In this document: one piece after another, positions 16,983 through 25,905 of the stretch
How the letters are laid out: each line of letters opens with the position of its first letter
Position numbering within the stretch: position 1 is the first letter of the stretch
Source: Mollicutes bacterium
Lineage (GTDB): Bacteria > Bacillota_I > Bacilli_A > Izemoplasmatales > Izemoplasmataceae
Assembly (NCBI GenBank): GCA_003552925.1
Contig: PUOX01000030.1
Location: forward strand, 1-64,000
Direction: 5' to 3'
DNA length: 64,000 bases
Notes under the pieces: model-generated
The model's input: the letters and a program-made list of their open reading frames with translations, nothing else
Told to the model about the DNA's origin: nothing
The model's database searches: none
Made by a program: the position numbers and the translations under genes

Positions 16983-18738
16983 TTCGCCCACCTCCTATGT
17001 CAAGCTGGCTTGCGGCAATCTCTTGGTATACCGGACTCTTTTTCATCAGTTCGTCGTGGGTGCCGACGCCGTCGATGCGGCCGTCGTTGTTGACGACGAT
17101 GATTTTGTCCATCCTGCGGACGGTGGCGACTTTTTGTGAAATCAAGATAAGCGTCGGCTCATAGGGCAAAGCGTCGATATGCGCGAGAATGCTGCGTTCG
17201 CTTTCGGCGTCGACGGCGCTCGTCGCGTCGTCGAATATCAAAATCGGCGGACGCTTGATGAGCGCGCGGGCGATGGACAAACGCTGTTTTTGGCCGCCGC
17301 TCAAATTCACGCCCTTGCTTAGGACGAGATGGTTGTAATGCTCGTCTTGTTCGTGGATGAAATCGTTCAACAAGGCTTGTTTCGAAGCTTCTTCAAGTTC
17401 GCTGAACCCCGCGTCTTCTTTCCCTTGCCGGATGTTCGTGGCGATCGAGCCGCTAAAAATCGTGGCGTTTTGCGTCACAAACCCGACGCTGTCGCGGAGT
17501 TGCTTCAAATCGTAGTTGTCCACCGCGACGCCGTCGATCAAGACTCTTCCCCGGGTCGTGTCGTAAAGCCTCGGAATCAGGTTCACCAACGTGCTTTTCC
17601 CGCTGCCGGTGGAACCGATGACGCCGACCTTTTCACCCTGCGCGATGGTGAAGTTGACGTCTTCGATGACTTGATTCCCGCCGTTGCCGTAGCCGAAACT
17701 CACATCGTCAAAGACGATTTCGCCTTGAATGGTGCGGTCGGTGGGGTCTTTCGGGTTTTCAAGGTCGATCTTCGCGGAAAAGATCTCGTTGATTCTCGCG
17801 GCGCTGACGTTCGCCCGACTTAAGAAAATCATAATCATCGCAAACATCATCAACCCGACCAGAATTTGCTGGCTGTACGAGTTGAACGCCATCAGCACGC
17901 CGACTTGCGGAATGCCAAGCGGGCTGATGAATTCGCCTTGCAACATGTAATACGCTCCAAAAAACAAAATCAGCGACACTCCGACGGTGAAGATGAAGTT
18001 GATGACGGGGTCGGCGAATGCCATCACCGTTTCCGCGCCCGTATTGGCTTGGCGGTAGTTTTCGTTGGTGCGCTCGAAACGTTCGTTCTCATGGGGTTGC
18101 GTGACGAACGATTTGACCACTTGCGGCGAATTCGCGTTTTCAAGCACGACGTTGTTCAAGTCGTCAAGCGCATATTGCACCTTTTTGAACCGCGGGTAGG
18201 CGTTGATCATGATGATGATGACGGCGATGACGAGCAACGGCATGGTGATGTAGAAGACCTGGCTCAAAAGGAACGACGTCCGCAGCGCCAAAATAAGGCC
18301 CATCACAATCATCAAAGGCGCACGGATGACAATGCGGAGCATCATGGTGAAAAACATCTGCACCCGCAGCACGTCGTTCGTGGCGTTGGTGATCAGACGC
18401 GACGCTTTGAAATCGTCGACGTTTTTGAACGACAGCTCCTGAATCTTGCGGAAAAGATCCAAACGAAGCGAGGCGGTTGCGTATTGCGAGATGTATTGCG
18501 AAGTATAGGTGTTGATCACGCCGCTCGCAATCCCCAAAAACGCCATCCCCAGCATGATAAGCGCCGTGTTGACCACGGCGTCAAACGCACGCTCGGGCAG
18601 CGCGACGTCGATGATGTCAATCATCAAAAAGGGAATGTAAAAGCTGACAAAGACCTGTACGAACATCGTGGCGATTGAAATCCATATGTAGCCCTTGTAG
18701 GGGGCGGCGTATCGAAGCAGTCTCAGTATATGGCTCAT
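16945..18738 (-). CDS. ABC exporter, degenerate-site half of the TetR-linked heterodimer
   Basis: A 597-residue half-transporter. Walker A is GSTGSGKST and the signature LSGGQ is intact. Walker B LIFDDATSAVD carries Asp for Glu, and the H-loop His is also lost (LISQKVAT), so this subunit is more degenerate than the equivalents in the two other pairs. The ATG at 18738 overlaps the tetR stop as ATGA. Likely partner of the 15114-16982 product in a drug exporter that the TetR protein would regulate. Confidence 0.9.
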   Translation of the reverse strand: MSHILRLLRYAAPYKGYIWISIATMFVQVFVSFYIPFLMIDIIDVALPERAFDAVVNTALIMLGMAFLGIASGVINTYTSQYISQYATASLRLDLFRKIQELSFKNVDDFKASRLITNATNDVLRVQMFFTMMLRIVIRAPLMIVMGLILALRTSFLLSQVFYITMPLLVIAVIIIMINAYPRFKKVQYALDDLNNVVLENANSPQVVKSFVTQPHENERFERTNENYRQANTGAETVMAFADPVINFIFTVGVSLILFFGAYYMLQGEFISPLGIPQVGVLMAFNSYSQQILVGLMMFAMIMIFLSRANVSAARINEIFSAKIDLENPKDPTDRTIQGEIVFDDVSFGYGNGGNQVIEDVNFTIAQGEKVGVIGSTGSGKSTLVNLIPRLYDTTRGRVLIDGVAVDNYDLKQLRDSVGFVTQNATIFSGSIATNIRQGKEDAGFSELEEASKQALLNDFIHEQDEHYNHLVLSKGVNLSGGQKQRLSIARALIKRPPILIFDDATSAVDAESERSILAHIDALPYEPTLILISQKVATVRRMDKIIVVNNDGRIDGVGTHDELMKKSPVYQEIAASQLDIGGGRSERFEDSYQTGT

Positions 18739-19349
18739 GTCTTCTCACTCCTCGCGCCCTCTTCGATCAAACCGACAAAGAACAGATAGTCGCTATAGGC
18801 TTCGCTGTAACGCGCTTCGTCGCGAAGCACCTTTTGGATGAACTGCATTTTAAGATGCGCGAGCAGTCGGAAAATTTTCATGCACTTCTCGGTTTCAAAC
18901 GCCTGCAGCGACTCGTCGCGGAAATGGTGAAGCAAGTGCTCGAAAAAACGGTCCCTGCGGCGCTCGAAGTAGTCGATGTCAAGCCCCGCACCTTGCCTTT
19001 CTCGCAAAAACTTGCGAATCAAGGCATGGTCGTTCGACTCTTTCAAATACCGGTAGTCTTTCGCGAAAGAGGCGCGGTAATAATCGAAAACCGAACTCTC
19101 CTCGCTTAAGCGGAGGCGTTCATAAAGCATGTCCTCATACGCGGATAGAGATAGTTCGAAAACATGCTTGTAAAGGTCTTCCAGATCTTCAAAATACTGA
19201 TAGAAGCTCCCGCGCGGAATGTTGGCGGCGGAGACGATGGCGCTGATGGTGATCTCCGCGTAAGGGGTGTGCAAAAACACCTTCCTGGCGGCTTCTTCAA
19301 TGCGTTTTTGTTTTGAGGGCGATAGCGCTTCAAACGTTTTTGTGGGCAT
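18735..19349 (-). CDS. TetR-family repressor of the adjoining ABC exporter
   Basis: A 204-residue TetR-type regulator. It has an N-terminal helix-turn-helix (about 12-60, ITISAIVSAANIPRGSFYQYFED) and a divergent C-terminal ligand domain. ATG 19349 has GGAGG at 6 nt. It heads the operon tetR-ABC-ABC with a 4-nt overlap, so it probably represses itself and the exporter. A 13-bp palindrome lies directly upstream, and the identical 13-mer occurs in the promoter of the MATE pump 12 kb away, suggesting one regulator for both. Confidence 0.9.
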   Translation of the reverse strand: MPTKTFEALSPSKQKRIEEAARKVFLHTPYAEITISAIVSAANIPRGSFYQYFEDLEDLYKHVFELSLSAYEDMLYERLRLSEESSVFDYYRASFAKDYRYLKESNDHALIRKFLRERQGAGLDIDYFERRRDRFFEHLLHHFRDESLQAFETEKCMKIFRLLAHLKMQFIQKVLRDEARYSEAYSDYLFFVGLIEEGARSEKT

Positions 19350-19363
19350 AAGCTTCCTCCGAG

Positions 19364-19376
19364 TGACAAATTGTCA
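19364..19376. promoter_or_regulatory. probable TetR operator upstream of tetR
   Basis: TGACAAATTGTCA is a palindrome (TGACA arms, 3-bp centre) 15 bases upstream of the tetR start codon. It recurs exactly at 31593-31605. Confidence 0.65.
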
Positions 19377-19387
19377 TTTCTATGGGC

Positions 19388-19420
19388 AAAAAATAAAACC
19401 TACGGGTGCGCAGGTTTTAT
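19388..19420 (-). terminator. terminator of the DUF2188 gene
   Basis: ATAAAACCT / AGGTTTTAT stem (9 bp) with a partly paired loop and a run of T on the minus strand. It includes the gene's stop codon. Confidence 0.75.
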
Positions 19421-19743
19421 TTTTCCCTTAACGTACCATCGGCTTTGTAGACTAGATATTCAAGATTTTCTTTTTCGGCGAACTCGATGGCCTCTTTTTG
19501 ATAATTGAAGACACGGTACGCCTTAGTTGCGTTCTCTTTGAGAATCTGCCAGCCTTCAGGGTGTTTTTTGATGTGGTAGACCGTCTTCTCTTCCGAAGCT
19601 TTCTTTTCGACTTCTTTGACATTGTCGAGTTCTTTCTCGACATCTTCTAGGCTGACATCGCGTGGTGCTTTGGTTTTTTCAGGTTCCACTTGCGCTTGCT
19701 GGGGCTGCTTTTTACGGCCAAACAGTTTTTTGAAGAATCCCAT
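19417..19743 (-). CDS. DUF2188 protein with a basic, amphipathic N-terminus
   Basis: A 108-residue protein. The N-terminus (MGFFKKLFGRKKQ) is a short amphipathic basic helix that could touch the membrane, followed by a charged linker. The C-terminal 55 residues (from about YHIKKHPEGWQILKE) match the DUF2188 pattern: a Trp after a GW turn, then a conserved helix with AIEFAEKE and a closing strand with DGTLREK. Function is unknown for the family. AAGGAG precedes ATG 19743. Single-gene unit with its own promoter and terminator. Confidence 0.8.
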   Translation of the reverse strand: MGFFKKLFGRKKQPQQAQVEPEKTKAPRDVSLEDVEKELDNVKEVEKKASEEKTVYHIKKHPEGWQILKENATKAYRVFNYQKEAIEFAEKENLEYLVYKADGTLREK

Positions 19744-19796
19744 ACCATTTCTCCTTTTTCACCAATTTGTCGTGAAATGCCTTTGCTCTTACTAAA

Positions 19797-19825
19797 ATCA
19801 TATCACAGGAATTTTTAAAAAACAA
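19797..19825 (-). promoter_or_regulatory. promoter of the DUF2188 gene
   Basis: -35 TTGTTT (19820-19825), 17-bp spacer, extended -10 TGATATGAT (hexamer TATGAT 19797-19802) on the minus strand. Confidence 0.6.
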
Positions 19826-19867
19826 TCGTAAGGCGTTGCTTAAAGCAAAAAAAACGTTGAGAACCAA

Positions 19868-21277
19868 TCAAGTTTGTGTACTATTTGTTTTGGGGGCGAA
19901 GGTTTGCAACACCGCGTTTAACGACATTGGGCGGTAAAAAAAATAGCCTTGGGCGAAGTGCACGGGCATTTGCTTGACGATTTCGTAATCGTCGGGGAGT
20001 TCGATACCTTCGACGATGGTGGCGATGCCGAAGTTTTCGGCAAGTTTCACCATTGTATCGACTAACGCTCGGTTGTTTTTGTCGATGGCGATGTTGTGGA
20101 TGAACATGCGATCGATTTTGATGCGGTCGATTTGGTTTTTGGAAAGGCGCATCAAAGAAGAATATCCTGTCCCGAAATCGTCAATGGCGACTTTGAAGTT
20201 GCGGCTTCTCAACTTTTCGATGAAGACCGCCTCTTCTTCCATGCCGCGGGGATCTGTGGTCTCGGTGAATTCCACAATGATGCGTTTGGGGTCCAGTTTG
20301 AGCCTTTTGGTGGTGGCGACGAGATGGTCGATGAAGTCGAGGTTGTAGATCTCCTGCGAAGATATGTTGATGGAGAGGAACTCGATGGGCACATTGGCGT
20401 CGCGGATTTTGCGGAAGGACTCCAAGGATCTTTCCACGACGTAGTAATCGATTTCTTCGATCATGTTGTAACGTTCGGCGTATTCGATGATGTCGGCGGG
20501 GAAATGGATTTTGTATTTGTCCTGGATGCGGATGAGCGATTCAAGGCCTACGGGTTTTTCTGTGTCCAAATCGACGATGGGCTGAAACTCCAAATAGAAC
20601 AGTTCGTTTTTCAAAGCGTCCTTGATGGATTGAAACATCCGAAACGAATCCTGGTTTTCTCTTCGCAAGTCGCTCGAATAGGCGATGACCCTGTCCTTGC
20701 CTCGGGATTTGGCGGCTTGCAGGGCGAGTTCGCTGCGAAAAACGCATTCGTAGTAGCGGGGGCGCTTTTCGGGTATGTCGTAGCGTCCGGCCGAGACCGT
20801 GAGACGGATTTCGTAATCCTCAACAAGAAACGGCTCTTTCAACCCTTGCAATAAATTCTTCGAAAAGGCTTCGTGTTCGCTTTTCGGATGCAACACGATA
20901 AAGCGGTCCGAATGGACGCGGTAGACATGCGTGTAGGGGGCGCAAAGCTCTTCCAGCCGCCGCGCGAATTCATAGAGCAGACGATTGCTCAAATTGATGC
21001 CAAAGAGGTCGTTGTGGTTTTTGAAGTTGTCGATGTTCAAATAATACATCGAAACCTCAGAATCGAAATCCGGCAGCGAATCGGCGAAAAAGCGTTCCAA
21101 ATAGGTGCTTTTTTTCAGCTCGGTCAGCTCGTCGATGTAAAGGAGCTTGCGGTACCGCCTTACGGCACGCATGCGAAAGGCGGTGATGACGGCAAGCACC
21201 GCCAAAAGCGCCGCAAAAACCGCGCTTAAAAGCCATGGCGGCCAATAGATTCCGTTGTTCAGCAAATTCGCGTGCAT
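19868..21277 (-). CDS. membrane protein with degenerate GGDEF and intact EAL domain (c-di-GMP phosphodiesterase)
   Basis: A 469-residue protein. One membrane helix (about 14-34) is followed by a GGDEF domain whose active loop has become HSDRF, so cyclase activity is not expected. The EAL domain (about 220-460) keeps its key motifs: ESLIR, INISSQ, VEFTET, DDFGTGYSSL, IKIDR, EGIE and AQGYFF. It is therefore a probable c-di-GMP phosphodiesterase, perhaps with a regulatory GTP site in the dead GGDEF. ATG 21277 has GAAGG at 6 nt; the ATG at 21283 abuts the ribosome site. It follows the aldo/keto reductase by 25 nt. Confidence 0.9.
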   Translation of the reverse strand: MHANLLNNGIYWPPWLLSAVFAALLAVLAVITAFRMRAVRRYRKLLYIDELTELKKSTYLERFFADSLPDFDSEVSMYYLNIDNFKNHNDLFGINLSNRLLYEFARRLEELCAPYTHVYRVHSDRFIVLHPKSEHEAFSKNLLQGLKEPFLVEDYEIRLTVSAGRYDIPEKRPRYYECVFRSELALQAAKSRGKDRVIAYSSDLRRENQDSFRMFQSIKDALKNELFYLEFQPIVDLDTEKPVGLESLIRIQDKYKIHFPADIIEYAERYNMIEEIDYYVVERSLESFRKIRDANVPIEFLSINISSQEIYNLDFIDHLVATTKRLKLDPKRIIVEFTETTDPRGMEEEAVFIEKLRSRNFKVAIDDFGTGYSSLMRLSKNQIDRIKIDRMFIHNIAIDKNNRALVDTMVKLAENFGIATIVEGIELPDDYEIVKQMPVHFAQGYFFYRPMSLNAVLQTFAPKTNSTQT

Positions 21278-21302
21278 AGTCATCCTTCTTTCATGAGTCG
21301 GG

Positions 21303-22127
21303 TCAGATTAAGAAATTGTCGGGGTCGGGGAATGTCTTTTTGGCCTTGTTGAGGGCGAAGAGGGCTTTCATGTCGTCCTCGTCAAGGGTGAAATCGAAAA
21401 TGGCGATGTTTTCTTCGATGCGGCCCTTGTTTGCGGATTTTGGGATGGCGATGATCTCCCGCTGGTTTAAGAACCGCAACGCGACTTGCGCGTTGGTTTT
21501 TCCGTGTTTTTTTGCAATTTCGGAGACGGTTTCGTCGCCCAGAAGCGTCTTGATTTCGCTGCTCATGAGCGGCGCGTACGCTTCTAGGTAAATGCCGTGC
21601 TTCATGCAAAACTCCTGAAGCTTGTAGTTTTGCAGGTAAAGATGGGTTTCCACCTGGTTGACCTGAGGAACGATTTCGGCATCCTCAAGCAAATGTTCTA
21701 AGTGGTGAAAGGAGAAATTGCTTACGCCGATGGCTCGGGTGTAGCCTTCGAAGTACAAATCTTCCATCGCTTGGTAGGAGTCTTTGTTGTCGGTGTAATC
21801 TTTGGGCCAATGAATCAAGTAGAGGTCCACATAATCAAGGCCGAGACGCTTAAGCGATTTCTTTAGGGCTCGCTTGGCCGAGAGATAGCCGTGGTCGGCC
21901 CACCATAGTTTCGTTGTAATGAAAAGGTCTTCTCTTTTGACGCCGGAATCGCGAATCGCCCGGCCGATGTCTTCTTCGTTGCCATAAGCCGCGGCGGTAT
22001 CGATCAAACGGTAGCCGCTTTTGATGGCGTGCAAAACGGCGTTGTAGGCTTCCTCTCCTTTGCTTTGAAACGTCCCTAAGCCTAGGGTAGGCATTTCAAC
22101 ACCATTGTTCAACGTAACTTTTTCCAT
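21303..22127 (-). CDS. aldo/keto reductase
   Basis: A 274-residue NADP-dependent reductase of the AKR superfamily ((beta/alpha)8 barrel), close to the 2,5-diketo-gluconate/methylglyoxal reductase group. The catalytic tetrad is visible as D43, Y48, K73 and H106 (motifs LIDTAAAYGNEE, TTKLW, LIHWP). The cofactor-binding IPKSANKGR is present near the C-terminus. ATG 22127 follows AAGGTG. The substrate is not predictable. It lies in a leftward row with the glycosyltransferase and tocopherol-cyclase-like genes, 21 nt behind the latter. Confidence 0.92.
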   Translation of the reverse strand: MEKVTLNNGVEMPTLGLGTFQSKGEEAYNAVLHAIKSGYRLIDTAAAYGNEEDIGRAIRDSGVKREDLFITTKLWWADHGYLSAKRALKKSLKRLGLDYVDLYLIHWPKDYTDNKDSYQAMEDLYFEGYTRAIGVSNFSFHHLEHLLEDAEIVPQVNQVETHLYLQNYKLQEFCMKHGIYLEAYAPLMSSEIKTLLGDETVSEIAKKHGKTNAQVALRFLNQREIIAIPKSANKGRIEENIAIFDFTLDEDDMKALFALNKAKKTFPDPDNFLI

Positions 22128-22148
22128 AAATCGCACCTTCCTTATTTT

Positions 22149-23027
22149 TTATAGCATCCACTCAAGAGCGGCGCAAGCCGCTTTGTCCTTAAGCAGGATT
22201 GTGGATTTTTTCTTCAAGGCAATGTGCAAATTGGCGTCAAGCGTTTCATAGACGTCGCGCCCCATCTTTCCCTTGTCGGCGGGGCCCGAAAGTCTTGTGG
22301 GTTTCGAAGGGGTTATGCGGATGTCCAAACGATAACGGCCTTTGCGCACCGTCACCATCATTGTATCACCGTTTTGCGATGTTTTGATGCGGGATGCGTT
22401 GTACGACGCAAAGCGGTAGGTCCGATCGCCGTGTTTGAGAAGCACGAAGAAACCAAACGGTCGAAACATCAAAAACGGCACACTGCCACCGGCAAGGCTC
22501 AACGCGACACTCGCGTCGGTGAAATTGTTTGCCTGCACCCAAAGCCAGCGTTTAGGGAACGCGCGGCCGTAGGTCTTCTCCATGTAAATCTTGCCGGAGA
22601 AGTTTCGGCGTTCGTGAGTGGTCGCATCGGCTTCGCCATCAAGCAGCAAGACTTCCTGATAGCACTGCAAAGGAAGCTTTTTCAAAAAACCCATCGCGCT
22701 TTTTTTAGGCGGAAGAACTTTCCGACGAAAGCGGATGTCAAGTTTGTGGTTTGGCGTATCGATGGAAAGATGCTCGCTCGTCAGCGTGTTCGGGCCGAGG
22801 GTCAAACGCTCTTCTTCGAAATCGAAATCGGAAAGGGGATATCGATGGTAAGTGTTTTCCCGTTTTATTCCGTCAAAGACCTGCAAAAAAGCGTGCGGGT
22901 CTTCTTCGTTGTAGGTGACCGCAAAGATGAACGCCAAGTTGACATTGTCTTCCGCGTCGTAAAAACGCACATAGTACCCTTCGAAGTAATTCTTCTCCCG
23001 AAGTTTGCGAAACGTGAAGGCGTTCAA
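22149..23027 (-). CDS. tocopherol-cyclase-like protein
   Basis: A 292-residue protein with the landmarks of the tocopherol cyclase-like family: an N-terminal NYFEGYYVRF segment and the central MEKTYGRAFPKRWLWVQANNF-type block (the family's E-K-x-WG-x-FP-x-x-W-x-W-x-Q-N-F), plus repeated beta-strands of a lipocalin-like fold. In plants and cyanobacteria the family closes the chromanol ring; in Bacillota its role is unknown. The start is TTG 23027, which has AAGAGG upstream and overlaps the glycosyltransferase stop as TTGA. The pairing with a membrane glycosyltransferase suggests lipid or pigment modification (inference). Confidence 0.72.
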   Translation of the reverse strand: MNAFTFRKLREKNYFEGYYVRFYDAEDNVNLAFIFAVTYNEEDPHAFLQVFDGIKRENTYHRYPLSDFDFEEERLTLGPNTLTSEHLSIDTPNHKLDIRFRRKVLPPKKSAMGFLKKLPLQCYQEVLLLDGEADATTHERRNFSGKIYMEKTYGRAFPKRWLWVQANNFTDASVALSLAGGSVPFLMFRPFGFFVLLKHGDRTYRFASYNASRIKTSQNGDTMMVTVRKGRYRLDIRITPSKPTRLSGPADKGKMGRDVYETLDANLHIALKKKSTILLKDKAACAALEWML

Positions 23028-24034
23028 GTGCGGGCCTCTTCTTTGCGCGTTTTGCGTGTCAAAAACCTTTTGAAGACGCCCGTTAAGAAAACGGCGTCAA
23101 AAAAGAGCATGTAAAAAGGAATGAAGACAAACTGCAAGGGGTGTTGGTGCATGTCGCGTCTTGAAAGGATGTAAAGACTGCCGTGCACCAGGGCAATCAG
23201 CACAAGGTTCAAGATATGAAACCAATAGAACACCGAAAAATAGAACCCGTGCAACGCTACTAGAAACATCAACATTTTTTGAATGCCGACGTTTTCATTC
23301 CGCGTGGCGAATTTTTCAAGCCACCGGCTAGTAAAAGATTTCATGTCGCCCGCGGTTTCGCTTTTGCGGACGGAATGGTTGTGGTCGATGTGGACGATGC
23401 TGATGTTTTTACGTTCAATGTCTTTCTCAAAATCCTCGATGCGGTCGTAGAGTTTATTGTGGCACTCCGGCAACTCAAAAGTCGAACGTTTCACCGCGAA
23501 AAACGAATGGTTCAACCGTTGCGAAGAGACGTTCATCTCCCGGAAAAAATCAAAAAACAGTTTGAAGCCTTCGTTGTAATCGCGGTACGGATATGTTTCT
23601 TTCAACGTGTAGACTTGGTGTTCGACAAGGTTGTTGGCCATGTGCTTGAGCACTTTGTAGTTGTCGAAGTGCAACTCGGCGTCCAAAAACAACAAATAGT
23701 CGCTTTCGGTGTAGGCGTATCCTTCTTTGTAGGCTTTCTCTAGCAGTTTCGTCTTGGCGTCGGGGTCGTCGGAGTCGACGTATTGGTTCACTTCGACGAC
23801 ACGCACTTCGCTTGGGTAGTCGGGCAAGGAGCCATTGACATCGACAAAAACGAACTCGTGTTCGGATTCTTTCGCGAAATCGAAGAGTTTTTCAATGTAG
23901 TAGCTATACTGGACCACCGCGACCACGATGGAGAAGCGATGCTTGTTTTTGTAATAAATCAACGATTGACGCTTATATTTGATGGCGTGGTCGATGAAAA
24001 CCAGCATCACCAAAACGAAAAACAAAGCCGGCAT
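23024..24034 (-). CDS. membrane-anchored family 2-like glycosyltransferase
   Basis: A 336-residue protein: one N-terminal membrane helix, a GT-A catalytic domain (about 35-235) with an acidic metal-binding motif FLDAELHFD, and two or more C-terminal membrane helices. The layout resembles CrtQ-type glycosyltransferases that act on carotenoid acids and other lipids. ATG 24034 follows GGAGGGG; an upstream GTG is less likely. It starts a leftward group with the tocopherol-cyclase-like protein (4-nt overlap), aldo/keto reductase and EAL protein. Donor and acceptor are unknown. Confidence 0.8.
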   Translation of the reverse strand: MPALFFVLVMLVFIDHAIKYKRQSLIYYKNKHRFSIVVAVVQYSYYIEKLFDFAKESEHEFVFVDVNGSLPDYPSEVRVVEVNQYVDSDDPDAKTKLLEKAYKEGYAYTESDYLLFLDAELHFDNYKVLKHMANNLVEHQVYTLKETYPYRDYNEGFKLFFDFFREMNVSSQRLNHSFFAVKRSTFELPECHNKLYDRIEDFEKDIERKNISIVHIDHNHSVRKSETAGDMKSFTSRWLEKFATRNENVGIQKMLMFLVALHGFYFSVFYWFHILNLVLIALVHGSLYILSRRDMHQHPLQFVFIPFYMLFFDAVFLTGVFKRFLTRKTRKEEART

Positions 24035-24059
24035 AAAAACCCCTCCTGTCACTAAGCGT

Positions 24060-24088
24060 ATTATACACTACGACGAGAAAACTGGCAA
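24060..24088 (-). promoter_or_regulatory. promoter of the glycosyltransferase operon
   Basis: -35 TTGCCA (24083-24088), 17-bp spacer, -10 TATAAT (24060-24065) on the minus strand. Both hexamers match those of the gcv and guaD promoters exactly. Confidence 0.75.
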
Positions 24089-24097
24089 TGCTCCAAG

Positions 24098-24126
24098 AAA
24101 AACCCCCCGATTTTGTCGAGGGGTTT
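24098..24126 (-). terminator. terminator of the MarR-linked ABC operon
   Basis: AAACCCC / GGGGTTT stem with one internal mismatch, 5-nt loop and a short T run on the minus strand, 6 bases behind the ABC stop. Confidence 0.75.
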
Positions 24127-24132
24127 GGAATT

Positions 24133-25905
24133 CTATTGGTCTTGGTATTGAAGCTGGTACAAGTAATAATAATGGCCTTTTTGCTGGAGCAATTCCTGGT
24201 GGTTGCCCTGTTCGATGATTTCGCCTTGCTGAAGGACGATGATTTTGTCGACATGCTGAATCGTCGAAAGGCGATGGGCGACAATCAACATCGTGCCGAT
24301 GTTCATCATTTTCTTCATGGACTCCTGAATCAGCTCTTCGGTCTCGGTGTCGATGTTTGCTGTGGCCTCATCAAGAATCATGATGCTCGGTTTGTGCACC
24401 AGCGTACGCGCAAAGCTGATCAGCTGCCTTTGGCCCGCGGAATAGTTGTTGCCGCGTTCGCGCACCTTTTCGTAATACTTGTTCGGCAGTTTTTCAATGA
24501 ACCGATGCGCGTTGACGTATCGGCAGGCCTGCTTCACTTGTTCTTCGGTGATGGATTCGTCTCGTAGCGTGATGTTCGACATGATGGTTCCGCTGAACAT
24601 GAAAACATCTTGAAGCATCTGGCCGATATGGGCGCGAAGGCTTGAAATCTTGATGTTGCGAATGTCGATGCCGTCTAACAAAATTTGCCCGTGTTGAATG
24701 TCGTAATTTCTGCACAAAAGGCCGAGGATAGTGGTCTTTCCGGCGCCGGTCGCGCCGACGAAAGCCACGGATTCTTTGGCGTTCACTTTGAAACTGACGT
24801 CTTTTAAAACCCATTCGTCTTTTTTGTAGGCGAACCAGACATTTTTGAACTCAATCTCGCCGCGCACTTCGTCAAGTTCAATCGCATCGGGGCGGTTGAC
24901 CACTTCGGGGTGGTTGTCCAAGATGGCGAAAATCCTTTCGCTTGAGGCAAACGCCGACTGTACGATGTTGAACTGCTCGGCGAGTTGCTGGATGGGCTCG
25001 AAAAAGCGGCGCAGATAGTTGTAAAACGCCACAAGCGTACCGACGGTCAGTGTGCCGGCGATGACCTGCATGCCGCCGAAGTAGAAAATGATGATGGTTG
25101 CGATCATGAAGAGCATATAGACCGTGGGACGGTAAATCGCAAAGACGAGCAGCTCGCGAAGCTCGCTTCGTTTGAGTTCCGTGTTCTTCTCGTCGAATTC
25201 TTCGTGTTTGTCGGGTTCTTTGTTGAAAATTTGTACGACTTTCATCCCCGATAGATGTTCGGCCAAGAATCCGTTGACGCGTGACATGTTTGCGCGAACG
25301 GCCCTGTAGGCTTTGCGCGAGAACCTGCGGAAAATGAACGAAAACAATATGATGAAGGGGATGACCGTGAGAACCAAAAGCGCCAAACGGACATTCAGAA
25401 GGAGCATCGCCGTCATGATGCCGATAATCATCAACAGATTCCTGAAAACGTTGACGACGACGTTTGTGTACATCTCGTTCAACGTGTTGGTGTCGTTGGC
25501 GATGCGGGTGACGAGCTTGCCGGTCGGAATGGAATTGAAGTATTCGATGTCCTGGCGTTCGACATGCGTGAACACTTCTTCGCGCATGTTGTAGATGATG
25601 GTTTGGCCCGTCTTTTGCAGGATGATGGTTTGCAAATACTCAAACAATGCACTCAACAAGATCGACGCGACGAACAACGCCAAAATCCGAAAGAGGAACG
25701 TCGTATCGATTGGAATTTCGGTCAGCGTGTCGACGCTCAAACCGATGATGAAAGGTTCAAGCAGCGCAAACATCACCGATAGCACCATCAAGAAGAATGT
25801 GACGACGAAAGCGGGGATGTAGGGTTTCGCATACGACATGAGCCGTTTCAAGATGGCTTTGTCGGAGTACTGATGCAGTCTTTGGTCTGTGTCAATGTCG
25901 TACAT
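24133..25905 (-). CDS. ABC exporter, canonical half of the MarR-linked heterodimer
   Basis: A 590-residue half-transporter: six-helix membrane domain (about 20-310) and a nucleotide-binding domain with Walker A GATGAGKTT, catalytic Walker B IMILDEATANID, H-loop AHRLST and non-canonical signature YSAGQ. Its ATG directly follows the TAA of the upstream ABC gene (no gap), with GGAGGTGGAG as ribosome site. Last gene of marR-ABC-ABC. Probable multidrug export. Confidence 0.92.
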   Translation of the reverse strand: MYDIDTDQRLHQYSDKAILKRLMSYAKPYIPAFVVTFFLMVLSVMFALLEPFIIGLSVDTLTEIPIDTTFLFRILALFVASILLSALFEYLQTIILQKTGQTIIYNMREEVFTHVERQDIEYFNSIPTGKLVTRIANDTNTLNEMYTNVVVNVFRNLLMIIGIMTAMLLLNVRLALLVLTVIPFIILFSFIFRRFSRKAYRAVRANMSRVNGFLAEHLSGMKVVQIFNKEPDKHEEFDEKNTELKRSELRELLVFAIYRPTVYMLFMIATIIIFYFGGMQVIAGTLTVGTLVAFYNYLRRFFEPIQQLAEQFNIVQSAFASSERIFAILDNHPEVVNRPDAIELDEVRGEIEFKNVWFAYKKDEWVLKDVSFKVNAKESVAFVGATGAGKTTILGLLCRNYDIQHGQILLDGIDIRNIKISSLRAHIGQMLQDVFMFSGTIMSNITLRDESITEEQVKQACRYVNAHRFIEKLPNKYYEKVRERGNNYSAGQRQLISFARTLVHKPSIMILDEATANIDTETEELIQESMKKMMNIGTMLIVAHRLSTIQHVDKIIVLQQGEIIEQGNHQELLQQKGHYYYLYQLQYQDQ

